A stretch of 14,194 nt of DNA from Planctomycetota bacterium. Lineage in GTDB: Bacteria > Planctomycetota > Phycisphaerae > UBA1845 > PWPN01. Under the pieces are notes generated by a model. That model did no database searches. It was given only the letters and a program-made list of their open reading frames with translations, and had not been told where the DNA came from. This document shows, piece by piece, positions 1 to 7,703 of the stretch. Where the stretch lies: the NCBI GenBank assembly GCA_020346805.1, contig CP070790.1, forward strand, positions 3,068,732 through 3,082,925. Direction: 5' to 3'. The number at the start of each line of letters is the position of its first letter. Within the stretch, counting starts at the first letter, position 1. A program made the translations under genes and the position numbers.

Positions 1-587
1 ACAATTACATTGAGAATATGCCCCACGTGATGAGCCCGTACCTCAATATCGAAAGGTAAATCGGTCAACACAAAGGTTACCCAGTCAGTGGTGCCATCCG
101 GATTAAAGTTTAGCGGCACAAACGTTGTCTTTTCATCCCTGGTTATTGAAGGACCTGCTATCTCGCTCTGGGTGGAGATATCAAAATTCGGCCGACCGGG
201 CAGTACTGCCACGCAACGCGTTCCCTCCTGCATAATCTTTTGATCCTTCCAACCCGCCTTGAATTCCTCGAACCAATTGGGGTCCTCAAGGGGATCCACC
301 TGACGAATCACTACCGGTTGCAATGTATTGGTAGGAACATTGATCTCCTTCTCCGCTTTGGGATCGTCCGGATCCGGAGTCCCCGGATATTGAATGCGGT
401 ACTTTATTCCATCCTGCATGGCCCGGGCATGAGCCATAATAATTAACGATCGAAGCCGATCGGCGGATTCGACTAACGCTCGCCTTTTCATGTCCATACT
501 CAAATCGGGAAAAATAAACGCCGCTAGCAAACCCATCAGGACAATAACCAACAATACTTCCAGCAATGTGAATGCTTGTCGACACAT
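1..587 (-). CDS. GspH-like type II secretion pseudopilin (3' end beyond window)
   Basis: This looks like a minor pseudopilin of a type II secretion system, anchored in the inner membrane and assembled into the periplasmic pseudopilus. The first 195 codons are visible and the frame is still open at base 1. The N-terminus reads MCRQA|FTLLEVLL: a prepilin peptidase site followed by a hydrophobic segment (about residues 6-26), with the conserved Glu at mature position 5. The residue before the cut is Ala5 rather than the usual Gly. After the helix comes a segment (about 30-55) with the spacing of GspH, including an AHARAMQDG stretch. The ATG at 587 is preceded by AGGA about 9 nt upstream. It follows gspG by 38 bp in the same operon. 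GspI or another minor pseudopilin remains possible because the C-terminal domain is incomplete. Confidence 0.8.
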   Translation of the reverse strand, partial: MCRQAFTLLEVLLVIVLMGLLAAFIFPDLSMDMKRRALVESADRLRSLIIMAHARAMQDGIKYRIQYPGTPDPDDPKAEKEINVPTNTLQPVVIRQVDPLEDPNWFEEFKAGWKDQKIMQEGTRCVAVLPGRPNFDISTQSEIAGPSITRDEKTTFVPLNFNPDGTTDWVTFVLTDLPFDIEVRAHHVGHILNVI

Positions 588-625
588 TGCAATCTTCCTA
601 ACCAAACATTGTTAAAAACAACTAC

Positions 626-1075
626 TTAATCCTCTGAGGTCCAATTCTTGATATCGTCATCCGTACCATCCTCACCATCCGGTCCCATGCTCCACAGGTC
701 GTAACTATCTTCGCGGACCTCGCCGGGAAATTTGTATTGCAGCTCATTGGCCCATGGATCTCTAAGAGATTTTGGATCGGTGATATATGGCCCACCCCAC
801 TTCGCTTCTTCATCCTCATCATCCGGTTTTTCAACTAAACCTTTCAATTCATCCGGATACGTCCCCATGGCCATGCGGTACAACTCCAGCTGCGTGGCGA
901 GAGTTCCGCCCGTGCCGACCATTCCTTCGGCAAGCTTGATCTTGGCCGACTTCTCGGTACCGATAAATGAGGGGACCACGAACGCTGCCAAAAGGGCAAT
1001 GATACCCACAACCAACAATACCTCGAGCAGCGTAAATCCACGCCGCCTGTTACGATTCTTCATGACAACTTGCAT
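626..1075 (-). CDS. gspG: Type II secretion system major pseudopilin GspG
   Basis: Major pseudopilin that polymerises into the periplasmic pseudopilus of type II secretion. The 149-residue product has a short basic leader ending RRRG, cleavage between Gly13 and Phe14, the FTLLEVLLVVGIIALLAA helix with Glu18 at mature position 5, and a C-terminal domain typical of GspG: an YPDELKGL stretch, a WGGPYI stretch, DPW, and near the end a GPDGEDGTDDDI segment matching the calcium-binding loop of the family. The ATG at 1075 is chosen because AAGGAG (1084-1089) lies 8 nt upstream; a second in-frame ATG is at codon 5. It sits 112 bp after gspF and just before a GspH-like gene. An acidic insertion around residues 84-91 (DDEDEEA) is slightly unusual. 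Confidence 0.93.
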   Translation of the reverse strand: MQVVMKNRNRRRGFTLLEVLLVVGIIALLAAFVVPSFIGTEKSAKIKLAEGMVGTGGTLATQLELYRMAMGTYPDELKGLVEKPDDEDEEAKWGGPYITDPKSLRDPWANELQYKFPGEVREDSYDLWSMGPDGEDGTDDDIKNWTSED

Positions 1076-1187
1076 GTGATATACTCCTTATAATCTCTTT
1101 ACCACCGGCCATACCCGACCGGAAGATTTGAATTATTATCAATTAACACCACCGTAACTACTCTCCGTTTACAACTACCCTGCTATC

Positions 1188-2393
1188 CTAACCTGCAGCC
1201 GCGGCACTCATCTTCAAAATCGGAACCAATAGTGCAACTGCTATAACCAGCACTAAACCGGCCATGAACATCAACAACAAAGGCTCCAACAAACGCACCC
1301 CAAGATCGATTTGTCTCGAGGTCCTGGCTTCATTGGAGTCGGCAATCTGCACTAACACGTTTTCCAGATTGTTGCTTTCCTCGGCAACGGCGATCATGTC
1401 CACAATATCGATTGGAAACAATCCGCTTTCTCCCAGAGGAACAGCCAGCGGTTCACCCCTTTGAACGTTTTCTGCCGCCCTTTCAATTTGTTCCGCCAAA
1501 ATCTGATTGCCAGACGAATCCTTGGATATCTTCAATGCCTGCAAAATGGGAACCCCGTTGTGCAGCATGGTGCCGAGAATTCGGCAAAAACGACAAACCG
1601 CAACCATGGTTATGATCTTGCCGGCCACCGGCAGGCGCAATTTGAATCGATCGATAGCCTCTTTGATACGTTCATCGCGGAGTAAAGGAACTAAAAACAC
1701 AATCAGCAATATCAATCCACCAAGTACATACATCCAGCTTTCGCGGAGTAAATCACATGACGCAAAAAGTAACGTTGTTACCCAGGGTTTCTCCACCTGC
1801 TCGAGAAACACCTGGATTTTCGGCACCACAAAAGCCATCAAAAACGTTACTACCGTCGCACCGGCAAACAATAAAATACAGGGATAGATCATGGAGCCGA
1901 GCAGTTTGTTGCGCAATTCATCGCGACGCTCGGTAAAGATCGAGATACGCATTAATACATCTTCAAGAAAACCGCCCTGCTCGCCGGCCCTGACCATGGC
2001 TACTCCCAACTCGTCGAAGGCATTGGGGTGTTTGCTCATGGCGTCGGCCAAGGTTTCGCCGCCGGAGACATCGTTGTGTACCTCCTTAAGAATCTCGGAG
2101 AGCAGTGGATGGGCTTCCTGTCGGGCTAATACATCAATCGAACGCAAAACAGGCACACCGGCCTGCAACAAGTCGGCCAACTGGCTGTAAAACGTGGAAA
2201 GAACTTTCAGTTTCAGCTTTTTCTTCCGACCGGTTAGCACGGTCTTGGATGCCTGACCCCCTTCAATCACCGAGATCGGAAACAGCGCCCGGTCGTCCAG
2301 CATGCGCAAAGCAGCCTGCTGGCTCTCAGCCGTCAATACACCGCTCACTGTCTGACCGGTGTTGGTTTTGGCTTTATATGAAAACGTTGCCAT
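1188..2393 (-). CDS. gspF: Type II secretion inner-membrane platform protein GspF
   Basis: Polytopic inner-membrane protein that forms the assembly platform of type II secretion / type IV pilus-like machines and couples the cytoplasmic ATPase to pseudopilus assembly. The 401-residue length is standard for GspF/PilC. An N-terminal segment (1-60, MATFSYKAKTNTGQ) is followed by two T2SSF domains. The first (about 66-190) contains FYSQLADLLQAGVPVLRSI, and the second (about 268-393) contains the matching FCRILGTMLHNGVPILQAL. Hydrophobic helices are seen near 168-192, 221-240 and 369-393. No strong Shine-Dalgarno precedes the ATG at 2393. The gene opens the operon gspF-gspG-gspH-like. The usual upstream neighbour gspE is absent; instead there are about 530 bp of apparent non-coding DNA. 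Confidence 0.94.
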   Translation of the reverse strand: MATFSYKAKTNTGQTVSGVLTAESQQAALRMLDDRALFPISVIEGGQASKTVLTGRKKKLKLKVLSTFYSQLADLLQAGVPVLRSIDVLARQEAHPLLSEILKEVHNDVSGGETLADAMSKHPNAFDELGVAMVRAGEQGGFLEDVLMRISIFTERRDELRNKLLGSMIYPCILLFAGATVVTFLMAFVVPKIQVFLEQVEKPWVTTLLFASCDLLRESWMYVLGGLILLIVFLVPLLRDERIKEAIDRFKLRLPVAGKIITMVAVCRFCRILGTMLHNGVPILQALKISKDSSGNQILAEQIERAAENVQRGEPLAVPLGESGLFPIDIVDMIAVAEESNNLENVLVQIADSNEARTSRQIDLGVRLLEPLLLMFMAGLVLVIAVALLVPILKMSAAAAG

Positions 2394-2671
2394 AGCTCAG
2401 ACCCATATCCCAATGCTCATGATCCCGTTTTTGACGCTCAACTATAGACCGCTTGACGCCCAAAATGTGAGCGCAGCAACTGTCTGTGAACAATAAAGCC
2501 TGAATTCCACCGGCATTACCGACCCTCCATGGTCGTCCGCCCGATGCAGGCGTAGCTTGATATGTGGTTCTCCAAAACCGCCCTTAGTCTAACTCCCACA
2601 AACACTTAAATCAATACCAAGCCGATGCGACCCCGGTTTTTAAAGTAGATCACCAAGGCCCGTAAATCATC

Positions 2672-2685
2672 GTGTATTTATACAC
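2672..2685. repeat. Short inverted repeat (operator-like)
   Basis: Perfect inverted repeat GTGTAT-TT-ATACAC with 6-bp arms and a 2-bp centre, lying about 280 bp upstream of gspF. The symmetry could be a dimeric regulator site, but it is short and in A/T-rich DNA, so it may be chance. Confidence 0.3.
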
Positions 2686-2823
2686 TTATAGCGGTTGAAG
2701 CGCCGCATTTTTTGGAGTCGATCAGCCACAAATTCATAATAATCTACAAGAACATAAGCTTATATATAATAATCACTTATGCGCGAATTGGGGGGTGAGG
2801 TGACAGATTTAATGGAACAGTCA

Positions 2824-2847
2824 TATACAGTTATACAGTTATATAGT
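2824..2847. repeat. Tandem 8-bp repeat, three units
   Basis: Two identical copies of TATACAGT (2824-2831, 2832-2839) are followed directly by a third copy with one change, TATATAGT (2840-2847). It lies 80 bp after the hydrolase gene and about 430 bp upstream of gspF. It may be a protein-binding array or a slippage-prone microsatellite. Confidence 0.6.
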
Positions 2848-2926
2848 GTTTAAACGGGCTAAAACCCTAATAAAGGCTCAAATGGTTAATCCCGCCTCGT
2901 GTTCGCTACAGATTTCTGAAATAATT

Positions 2927-3718
2927 TCATCTAACTGCCAAATTCGGAAACTCAATCACCTGCCCATCATAGGCCAGCCCCATCCCCGGCGGCAACTCGG
3001 CATTGGTCGTTTCATGAGGTAATTCGTGGGTTATGTGAGTAAAGTAGGTTCGGCCGGCCCCGATTTGCCGGGCGGCCCGGACCGCCTGTGCGAGATTAAA
3101 ATGCGTGGGATGGACACGACGTCGAAGTCCATCCAAAACCAGAACCTCTAAATCCTCCAGTAACTTAAACGAGGACGGCGGTATACGGCTACAATCCGTG
3201 CAATAAGCAAAAGGACCGAACCGAAAACCCAGTATAGGCAACTCACCGTGGAATAACGGTATCGGTAAAATATGTATGCCAAACAAATCGAAGGCACCAT
3301 CTATAACCATTGATTCCAAATGCGGTTTTTCACTCGGATAACCGGGTTTCTCATTAAATGCGTACGAGAACATCTTCTTCAACTCAGCCACCGTGGCCTT
3401 ATCACCGTAGCAAGTTAATGTCGTATCTTGCAGATAATTGAAGCGCCTCAAATCATCCAGACCCACTACATGGTCGGCGTGGTAATGCGTAAACAATACC
3501 GCGTCGATTCGGGTAATCTTGCAGGCCAGACATTGGAGGCGTAATTCAGGTGAGGCGTCGATCAAGATAAAACGGCTATCAGCCTCGACAACAATACTTG
3601 TTCTGGTTCTTTTGTCATGCGGATTATCCGACGTGCATACCGGACAACTGCAGCCTATCATGGGTATGCCATGTGATGTTCCACTTCCCAGAATGACAAC
3701 ACGTAAAGATTTTATCAT
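2927..3718 (-). CDS. PhnP-type metallo-beta-lactamase-fold hydrolase
   Basis: A 263-residue cytoplasmic metallo-beta-lactamase-fold protein of the PhnP-like group, whose best known member is a cyclic phosphodiesterase. The N-terminus carries the group signature GSGTSHGIPMIGCSCPVC, with Cys23, Cys25 and Cys28 able to hold a structural zinc. The core metal site is THYHADH (His78, His80, Asp82, His83). Further likely ligands are His157 (LFHGEL), Asp175 (CTDCS) and the C-terminal THITHELPHE segment (about 227-236). It starts 8 bp after the holA stop, with a TGA directly next to the ATG, so it is probably cotranscribed with holA. No phosphonate-utilisation genes are near, so the PhnP substrate should not be assumed. 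A general phosphodiesterase or nucleotide-repair role is equally open. Confidence 0.85.
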   Translation of the reverse strand: MIKSLRVVILGSGTSHGIPMIGCSCPVCTSDNPHDKRTRTSIVVEADSRFILIDASPELRLQCLACKITRIDAVLFTHYHADHVVGLDDLRRFNYLQDTTLTCYGDKATVAELKKMFSYAFNEKPGYPSEKPHLESMVIDGAFDLFGIHILPIPLFHGELPILGFRFGPFAYCTDCSRIPPSSFKLLEDLEVLVLDGLRRRVHPTHFNLAQAVRAARQIGAGRTYFTHITHELPHETTNAELPPGMGLAYDGQVIEFPNLAVR

Positions 3719-3726
3719 TCAATCGA

Positions 3727-4737
3727 TCAGCCTGTAGCTCGCCGGGTTTGTCCTTTAGAACACATCTCGATAATAAATGCTTCGACAGAGGATCGCACGG
3801 AGGCCAGGGAAGTCTTGGCGGCCACATCGGCTTCAAGCAGTCTGCAAAGCATGGCCTCAAGTTGATCTGCTGAGAAAGCTGATATCTCCGCCCTGGCCTG
3901 TCGTTCATCACACCATAACATTCTGGACAGCTCGTACAACGAGGCTCCGCTCTCCTGGGCCCGTTTGGCATTGAGCAGCTTTCTAACACTAAAAGCAATA
4001 CCCGAGATAGCCCGAGCCGAGGCCGCCCGGTCGGTTTGCCAAACTTCTTCCCACAATTGTAAGGCCAGCGACTGATCACCTGCAGCTATCGCCGACAAAA
4101 TACCCCACACCTTCTCCTCCCGATAATGATCGGTAAGGGATTTAACATCAGAAACCGTTATTCGACCGCGCCCTCCTACATATAACGAAAGCTTGTGTAA
4201 TTCGGCGTCGAGCAAACCGAGATCATCACCGATCAGTTCACAAAGCATCGACGCCGCCGGGGGATCGAGTTTAATCCCGTACACGCTCCCACATCGATCG
4301 ACCAACCACGACGGAACAGATCTGGCAGCAAGCTGCTCGCACTTAACGATCTCACCCGCGGCTCGAACGCGTTTGGCCAGTCTGGTGGTGCCGGGAAACG
4401 ATCGGCATTCCGCCACCAGTACCCCAGTTGAACTGGGATTTTCAATATATTCCTCAAGATCCTGTCTATATCGAGTGATAAACGAGTCGGCGTCGTAAAC
4501 AATCACCAACCTGTAATTACTCATAAAGGGAAGCGTGCGCAGATCGTCCAGCACGGTGGCCAACTCCAACGAAGCGGCGGAACCATCGTATTCACTCACC
4601 GCCATGGAACGGTCCGCATCCCCTAGTAACCGATCGATAATTTCGGTAATGGCTTGCCTCTTGAGAAAGGCCTCCGCACCATGCACTACATATACGGGAA
4701 CCGATTTGCTTTCTTGAGCCTGTCGCTTGGCAGACAT
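3727..4737 (-). CDS. holA: DNA polymerase III delta subunit HolA
   Basis: The delta subunit is the wrench of the clamp loader, opening the beta sliding clamp during replication. The 336-residue product has the usual family length. The N-terminus (VPVYVVHGAEAFLKRQAI, about 13-30) matches the opening strand and P-loop-like turn of delta proteins, which have no ATPase. A LRTLPFMSNYRLVIVYDAD segment (about 67-85) is the typical domain I core. LIGDDLGLLDAELHKLSLY (about 168-186) is the characteristic domain II signature. The C-terminal part (about 205-330) is helical, as in the collar domain. The ATG at 4737 gives a natural N-terminus, although the Shine-Dalgarno is poor. The MBL hydrolase gene follows by 8 bp. 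Confidence 0.9.
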   Translation of the reverse strand: MSAKRQAQESKSVPVYVVHGAEAFLKRQAITEIIDRLLGDADRSMAVSEYDGSAASLELATVLDDLRTLPFMSNYRLVIVYDADSFITRYRQDLEEYIENPSSTGVLVAECRSFPGTTRLAKRVRAAGEIVKCEQLAARSVPSWLVDRCGSVYGIKLDPPAASMLCELIGDDLGLLDAELHKLSLYVGGRGRITVSDVKSLTDHYREEKVWGILSAIAAGDQSLALQLWEEVWQTDRAASARAISGIAFSVRKLLNAKRAQESGASLYELSRMLWCDERQARAEISAFSADQLEAMLCRLLEADVAAKTSLASVRSSVEAFIIEMCSKGQTRRATG

Positions 4738-4834
4738 AACGGCAGATACACCCTTTCCTGATTAAATAAAAGAGACACCAGTGTAACGAAGGTTCGCTCG
4801 AATCTCCACCTGGCCCTTGACCGGAGTAAATCTC

Positions 4835-4863
4835 ATTATTTTACAAAGTTAAGATTGATACAA
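4835..4863 (-). promoter_or_regulatory. Candidate sigma-70-like promoter for holA
   Basis: On the minus strand, TTGTAT (4858-4863) and AATAAT (4835-4840) are separated by exactly 17 bp. They match the -35 at four and the -10 at five of six positions. The -10 box lies about 98 nt upstream of the holA ATG. This is a by-eye match in A/T-rich DNA. Confidence 0.35.
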
Positions 4864-4891
4864 ATCACTATTATATACCGGTATTTCGCCA

Positions 4892-4909
4892 TATCTTGGC
4901 CCCAAGATA
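4892..4909. promoter_or_regulatory. Inverted repeat, likely regulator binding site
   Basis: TATCTTGG-CC-CCAAGATA is a perfect inverted repeat with 8-bp arms and a 2-bp centre. The loop is too small for an RNA hairpin of full length, which favours a dimeric DNA-binding protein. It starts 8 bp after the palindrome ATACCGGTAT and lies about 30 bp upstream of the candidate holA -35 box. It could serve either divergent gene. Confidence 0.45.
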
Positions 4910-4957
4910 CCCAAGGGCCGACCTGTCTAAAAAACCATCCACCGGACGAAAAGTCAC

Positions 4958-4979
4958 CTGACTAATTCGGATTAATCAG
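4958..4979. repeat. Inverted repeat / hairpin with 4-nt loop
   Basis: CTGACTAAT-TCGG-ATTAATCAG. The arms are 9 bp with one mismatch on the plus strand. In minus-strand RNA the mismatch becomes a G-U wobble, so the full stem can form. No T-tract follows, so it is not a terminator. Confidence 0.4.
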
Positions 4980-5230
4980 CTAATCCTCGGTATCAGCAGC
5001 GACCCGGCCGCTCTCAGCAAGTTGTCCCTTATCCGAACAATACGTGCTTTGCTGCTTCAAGCACCAATCGTGGAATATTCTAAGGCCGTGGTGTAGACTA
5101 CTTTACTGGTCACTTAATAATTATGAATGGCATGGAGACAACACATCTAGTGCTGCGAACCGCCGCGGATTATGATGGAACAAGGATTGATTGACGATCG
5201 ATCGAAGCAGAGAGTTAAAAGGAGCAGAAG

Positions 5231-6796
5231 ATGAAAAACAGGTATCATAACTCAAAAAAGGATTGTTTTGGCTGCATGATGAACCGACGACAGTTTCTTT
5301 CTGGTTGTGCGGCATGTACGGTAGGTATCGGAGGCCTGGGGGCGATAAGCTCCCAATACGCGGCGGCCGACACTTCCACAAAACCCAAGGTCAGACTTGT
5401 TTTCACGCACGTACCCTCAAACAAGCCCATCTGGCCCAACATCGGTTATGACTTCGACCGGCGAAAGAAAGAACTTACCGACAAGCTCGCATCAGCCTGC
5501 CCGGGCGTGGAGTTTCTTCCGACTACGGCGCAGAATAACAAAGAGGCCAAAAAAATTGTTGAGGAGGACGGTAACGTCGATGGCTACCTCGTCTACATGG
5601 TGGGATTGTGGACCGGGGCCCCGCAGGCTATCTCAGCAGCAGGACGACCGACAATTTTCGTTGATGATCTATATGGCGGCTCGGGAGAGTTTCTGATTGC
5701 TAATGCGGCTGCCCGGCGGGCCGGACTGAAGGTGGTTGGCGTCTCCTCCTCCCGCTTCGAGGACGTCGCTGCCGCGGTACGTTGCTTTGAACTATTGAAG
5801 AAACCGGGAGCGAATATTGACAATTTCATCGCCGCCGCCAACGCTGCATGGAAAAAGGGAATAAAACCAACCGGCGACATGAAATGCACACCAGACATGG
5901 TCGAGGCCATCGATCCCGCGGAGTGTCTGAAGAAACTCAAGGATTCGACCATTCTCGTCGTCGGCAGAAATCAAGAAAAAATCTCCAAAGCCATTCGAGA
6001 TGTGTTCGGCACAAAGGTGTTGCCGATCGATTTCAAAGAGATACACCAGGCATATCTTCAAGCCGACCGCGATCAAGCAGCCCAGTGGGCCGACCGGTGG
6101 ATCAAGGGCGCAGCCAAGGTGGTGGAACCTCCGCGTGATGAGATCATCCGCTCCGGGGCCATGTACCTGGCCCAGCGAGCGTTGATGAAAAAGCACAACG
6201 CACAGGGCATCAGCATCAACTGCCTCGGTGGATTCTATGGCGGACATATAAAAGCCTATCCCTGCCTGGGCTTCTCTCAACTCAATAACGATGGCCTGGT
6301 AGGTGGGTGTGAGGGAGACCTCGTCTCCGCAATAACCATGTTGACCATGACTTACCTGACAGGTCGGCCCGGCTACATTTCCGATCCGGTTATCGACACC
6401 TCGAAGAACCAGATCATTTATGCCCACTGCGTCGCTCCGACCAAAGTTTTCGGGCCGAACGGACCCAACAATCCCTACCATATCCGCAGCCACTCGGAGG
6501 ACCGCAAAGGAGCGTCGTTCAGATCGTTAATGCCGCTGGGTTACATGACCACCACCATCGAATTCCATCCCTTGCGGAAGCAGGTGATCATGCACCAGGG
6601 TAAGTCGGTAGCCAACATTGACGAGGACAAGGCCTGCCGCACCAAACTAGCCGTGGAGGTTAAAGGTGATATCGATAAGCTGATGAACGAATGGGACCAG
6701 TGGAGCTGGCATCGGGTAACCTGCTATGGCGACCTGAAAAAACCAGTTGAGCAAATGGCGAAGGCCTTGGGTATGAAGGTACTCATAGAGGCATAG
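5231..6796 (+). CDS. Tat-exported L-fucose-isomerase-fold protein
   Basis: A 521-residue protein predicted to be exported folded through the twin-arginine pathway. The signal has Arg19-Arg20 in NRRQFLSG, a hydrophobic stretch to about residue 42 and an AAA|D site near 47. The mature part resembles the L-fucose / L-arabinose isomerase superfamily. Its C-terminal half has the CEGDLVSAITML block (Glu361, Asp363), TGRPGYISDP (Asp385), an IIYAHC block (His399) and a final WHRVTCYGD block (His494), at the places where these isomerases bind a divalent metal. Export is odd for a cytoplasmic sugar isomerase fold, so the substrate and even the reaction are uncertain. AAAAGGAG 6 nt upstream fixes the start at 5231. 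This leaves an unusually long n-region with a Cys12-x2-Cys15 pair; Cys26-x2-Cys29 lies in the h-region. It is a single gene facing a convergent neighbour, with no terminator recognised in the 72-bp gap. Confidence 0.75.
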   Translation: MKNRYHNSKKDCFGCMMNRRQFLSGCAACTVGIGGLGAISSQYAAADTSTKPKVRLVFTHVPSNKPIWPNIGYDFDRRKKELTDKLASACPGVEFLPTTAQNNKEAKKIVEEDGNVDGYLVYMVGLWTGAPQAISAAGRPTIFVDDLYGGSGEFLIANAAARRAGLKVVGVSSSRFEDVAAAVRCFELLKKPGANIDNFIAAANAAWKKGIKPTGDMKCTPDMVEAIDPAECLKKLKDSTILVVGRNQEKISKAIRDVFGTKVLPIDFKEIHQAYLQADRDQAAQWADRWIKGAAKVVEPPRDEIIRSGAMYLAQRALMKKHNAQGISINCLGGFYGGHIKAYPCLGFSQLNNDGLVGGCEGDLVSAITMLTMTYLTGRPGYISDPVIDTSKNQIIYAHCVAPTKVFGPNGPNNPYHIRSHSEDRKGASFRSLMPLGYMTTTIEFHPLRKQVIMHQGKSVANIDEDKACRTKLAVEVKGDIDKLMNEWDQWSWHRVTCYGDLKKPVEQMAKALGMKVLIEA

Positions 6797-6868
6797 ATCC
6801 TCCCTTCCTGGCTAGACTTTTATCACAATGCCGTTGTTCGGATCCTTCACCTATTCGGTATATGTGTA

Positions 6869-7678
6869 TTAATACCAATAGATATATCTGGCAAACGGTT
6901 GATAGAAAACCAGGAAAGCCAGTTCTCCAACCAGCCCGGTTACCCCCAGAGTCAGCTCGGTTTGTCCGGCAAAGCGGCGGGCCAGAAAGAAACTGGTCAG
7001 ATAGGTTACCACCATAATCCCAAGCGCGATTACTATCCCCAGGGGAATGTGTTTGACGTCGGCACTGCAATACACCACAGTTAGTCCGCTGCAGAGCAAC
7101 CAGTAGAACATGATGAAAACCAGATTTGTCCCCTCAGCCATCCGACGCAGCCGGCTGGTATCCGCCGGCGCAATTCGGCCTATTATAATAGCAAGCATCA
7201 TCGCCCAACGACCCCAGAGCGGCATGAGAATAAGCGGACGATAGGTAACATATGGATAAAGCGGCCAAAAATGGTTGCGCCAGTCCGCCGGCCAAACCCT
7301 GCCACCCATCGGCAGCGATAATAACAAGGCCAACTTAAAAATAACTATTATAAGAACAAACACTAATACAGACACATCTAACTTCATAATGTCATTCTGT
7401 TGATTCCGACTGGCTAGGACGATGGCAACCGATGATATCAACCGATATCCGCACCAGCCCAGATCGATAGACAGAATGACCGCCACCGGCACCAGCCGAA
7501 GTTTTTCATATTCGCCGAACCATCGCCAGGCACCCCGAAAAACAACCGCATAAACCGCACCAATGACCAATCCCCAAAAAACCAACCACCGACTGGCATA
7601 ACGCCAGTTGGGATCATCGAGATATTTCCCATCATCAAAGGGGAACAAAAATCGCCCCGCCAGCAGAATAGCCGACAT
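6869..7678 (-). CDS. CobS-like polytopic membrane protein lacking CobS catalytic acids
   Basis: A 269-residue protein (from the ATG at 7678) with about six hydrophobic segments. It resembles adenosylcobinamide-GDP ribazoletransferase (CobS), which joins the lower ligand to cobalamin in the membrane. Shared features are an opening LLAGRFLFPF, a GRWAM block (156-160) and an end block GQTELTLGVTGLVGELAFL (238-256), comparable with the CobS pattern GGQTGDTLGA..ELGEL. Three acidic CobS motifs are missing: DGLADT is replaced by a region near IDLGWCGYR (71-79), RDSR by KLD near 99-101, and TGD by TEL (240-242). No other cobalamin gene is near. A GTG start at 7729 would add 17 residues and overlap the aldolase gene by 26 bp; neither start has a clear Shine-Dalgarno. 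It is probably the last gene of the operon. It may be a diverged CobS paralogue with another role. Confidence 0.6.
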   Translation of the reverse strand: MSAILLAGRFLFPFDDGKYLDDPNWRYASRWLVFWGLVIGAVYAVVFRGAWRWFGEYEKLRLVPVAVILSIDLGWCGYRLISSVAIVLASRNQQNDIMKLDVSVLVFVLIIVIFKLALLLSLPMGGRVWPADWRNHFWPLYPYVTYRPLILMPLWGRWAMMLAIIIGRIAPADTSRLRRMAEGTNLVFIMFYWLLCSGLTVVYCSADVKHIPLGIVIALGIMVVTYLTSFFLARRFAGQTELTLGVTGLVGELAFLVFYQPFARYIYWY

Positions 7679-7703
7679 CGACCGATTCGGTATGGAATGG
7701 TTT

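Larger units (their letters stand above)
2394..2926. other. Non-coding region between the MBL hydrolase gene and gspF
   Basis: Both flanking genes are on the minus strand, so this stretch is the 3' flank of the hydrolase gene and the 5' flank of gspF. No ORF of useful length was recognised on either strand. The central part (about 2660-2850) is very A/T-rich and holds an inverted repeat at 2672-2685, the 10-bp palindrome ATAAGCTTAT at 2754-2763 and a tandem 8-bp repeat at 2824-2847. A promoter for gspF is expected here, but I could not choose one convincing -35/-10 pair. No intrinsic terminator with a T-tract was found after the hydrolase gene. Confidence 0.6.
4738..5230. other. Divergent non-coding region with several inverted repeats
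   Basis: The region separates holA (minus) from the Tat-exported isomerase-like gene (plus) and should hold promoters for both. No gene was recognised. Symmetric elements include ATACCGGTAT (4875-4884), an 18-bp inverted repeat (4892-4909), a 22-nt hairpin (4958-4979), GTGCTT/AAGCAC arms with a 9-nt loop (5044-5064) and the palindrome CGATCGATCG (5195-5204). A good Shine-Dalgarno, AAAAGGAG at 5217-5224, ends the region. No riboswitch or tRNA fold was recognised. Confidence 0.6.

Noticed and set aside
286..585. Minus-strand 99-codon ORF at the left end
   Set aside because: It overlaps the GspH-like gene in another frame; the overlapped frame has a prepilin cleavage site and transmembrane helix, this one has neither.
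5792..6493. Long minus-strand ORF (233 codons) antisense to the Tat isomerase-like gene
   Set aside because: It lies fully inside a well-supported plus-strand gene, has no recognisable family motif, and its composition is that expected of an antisense shadow of GC-rich codons.
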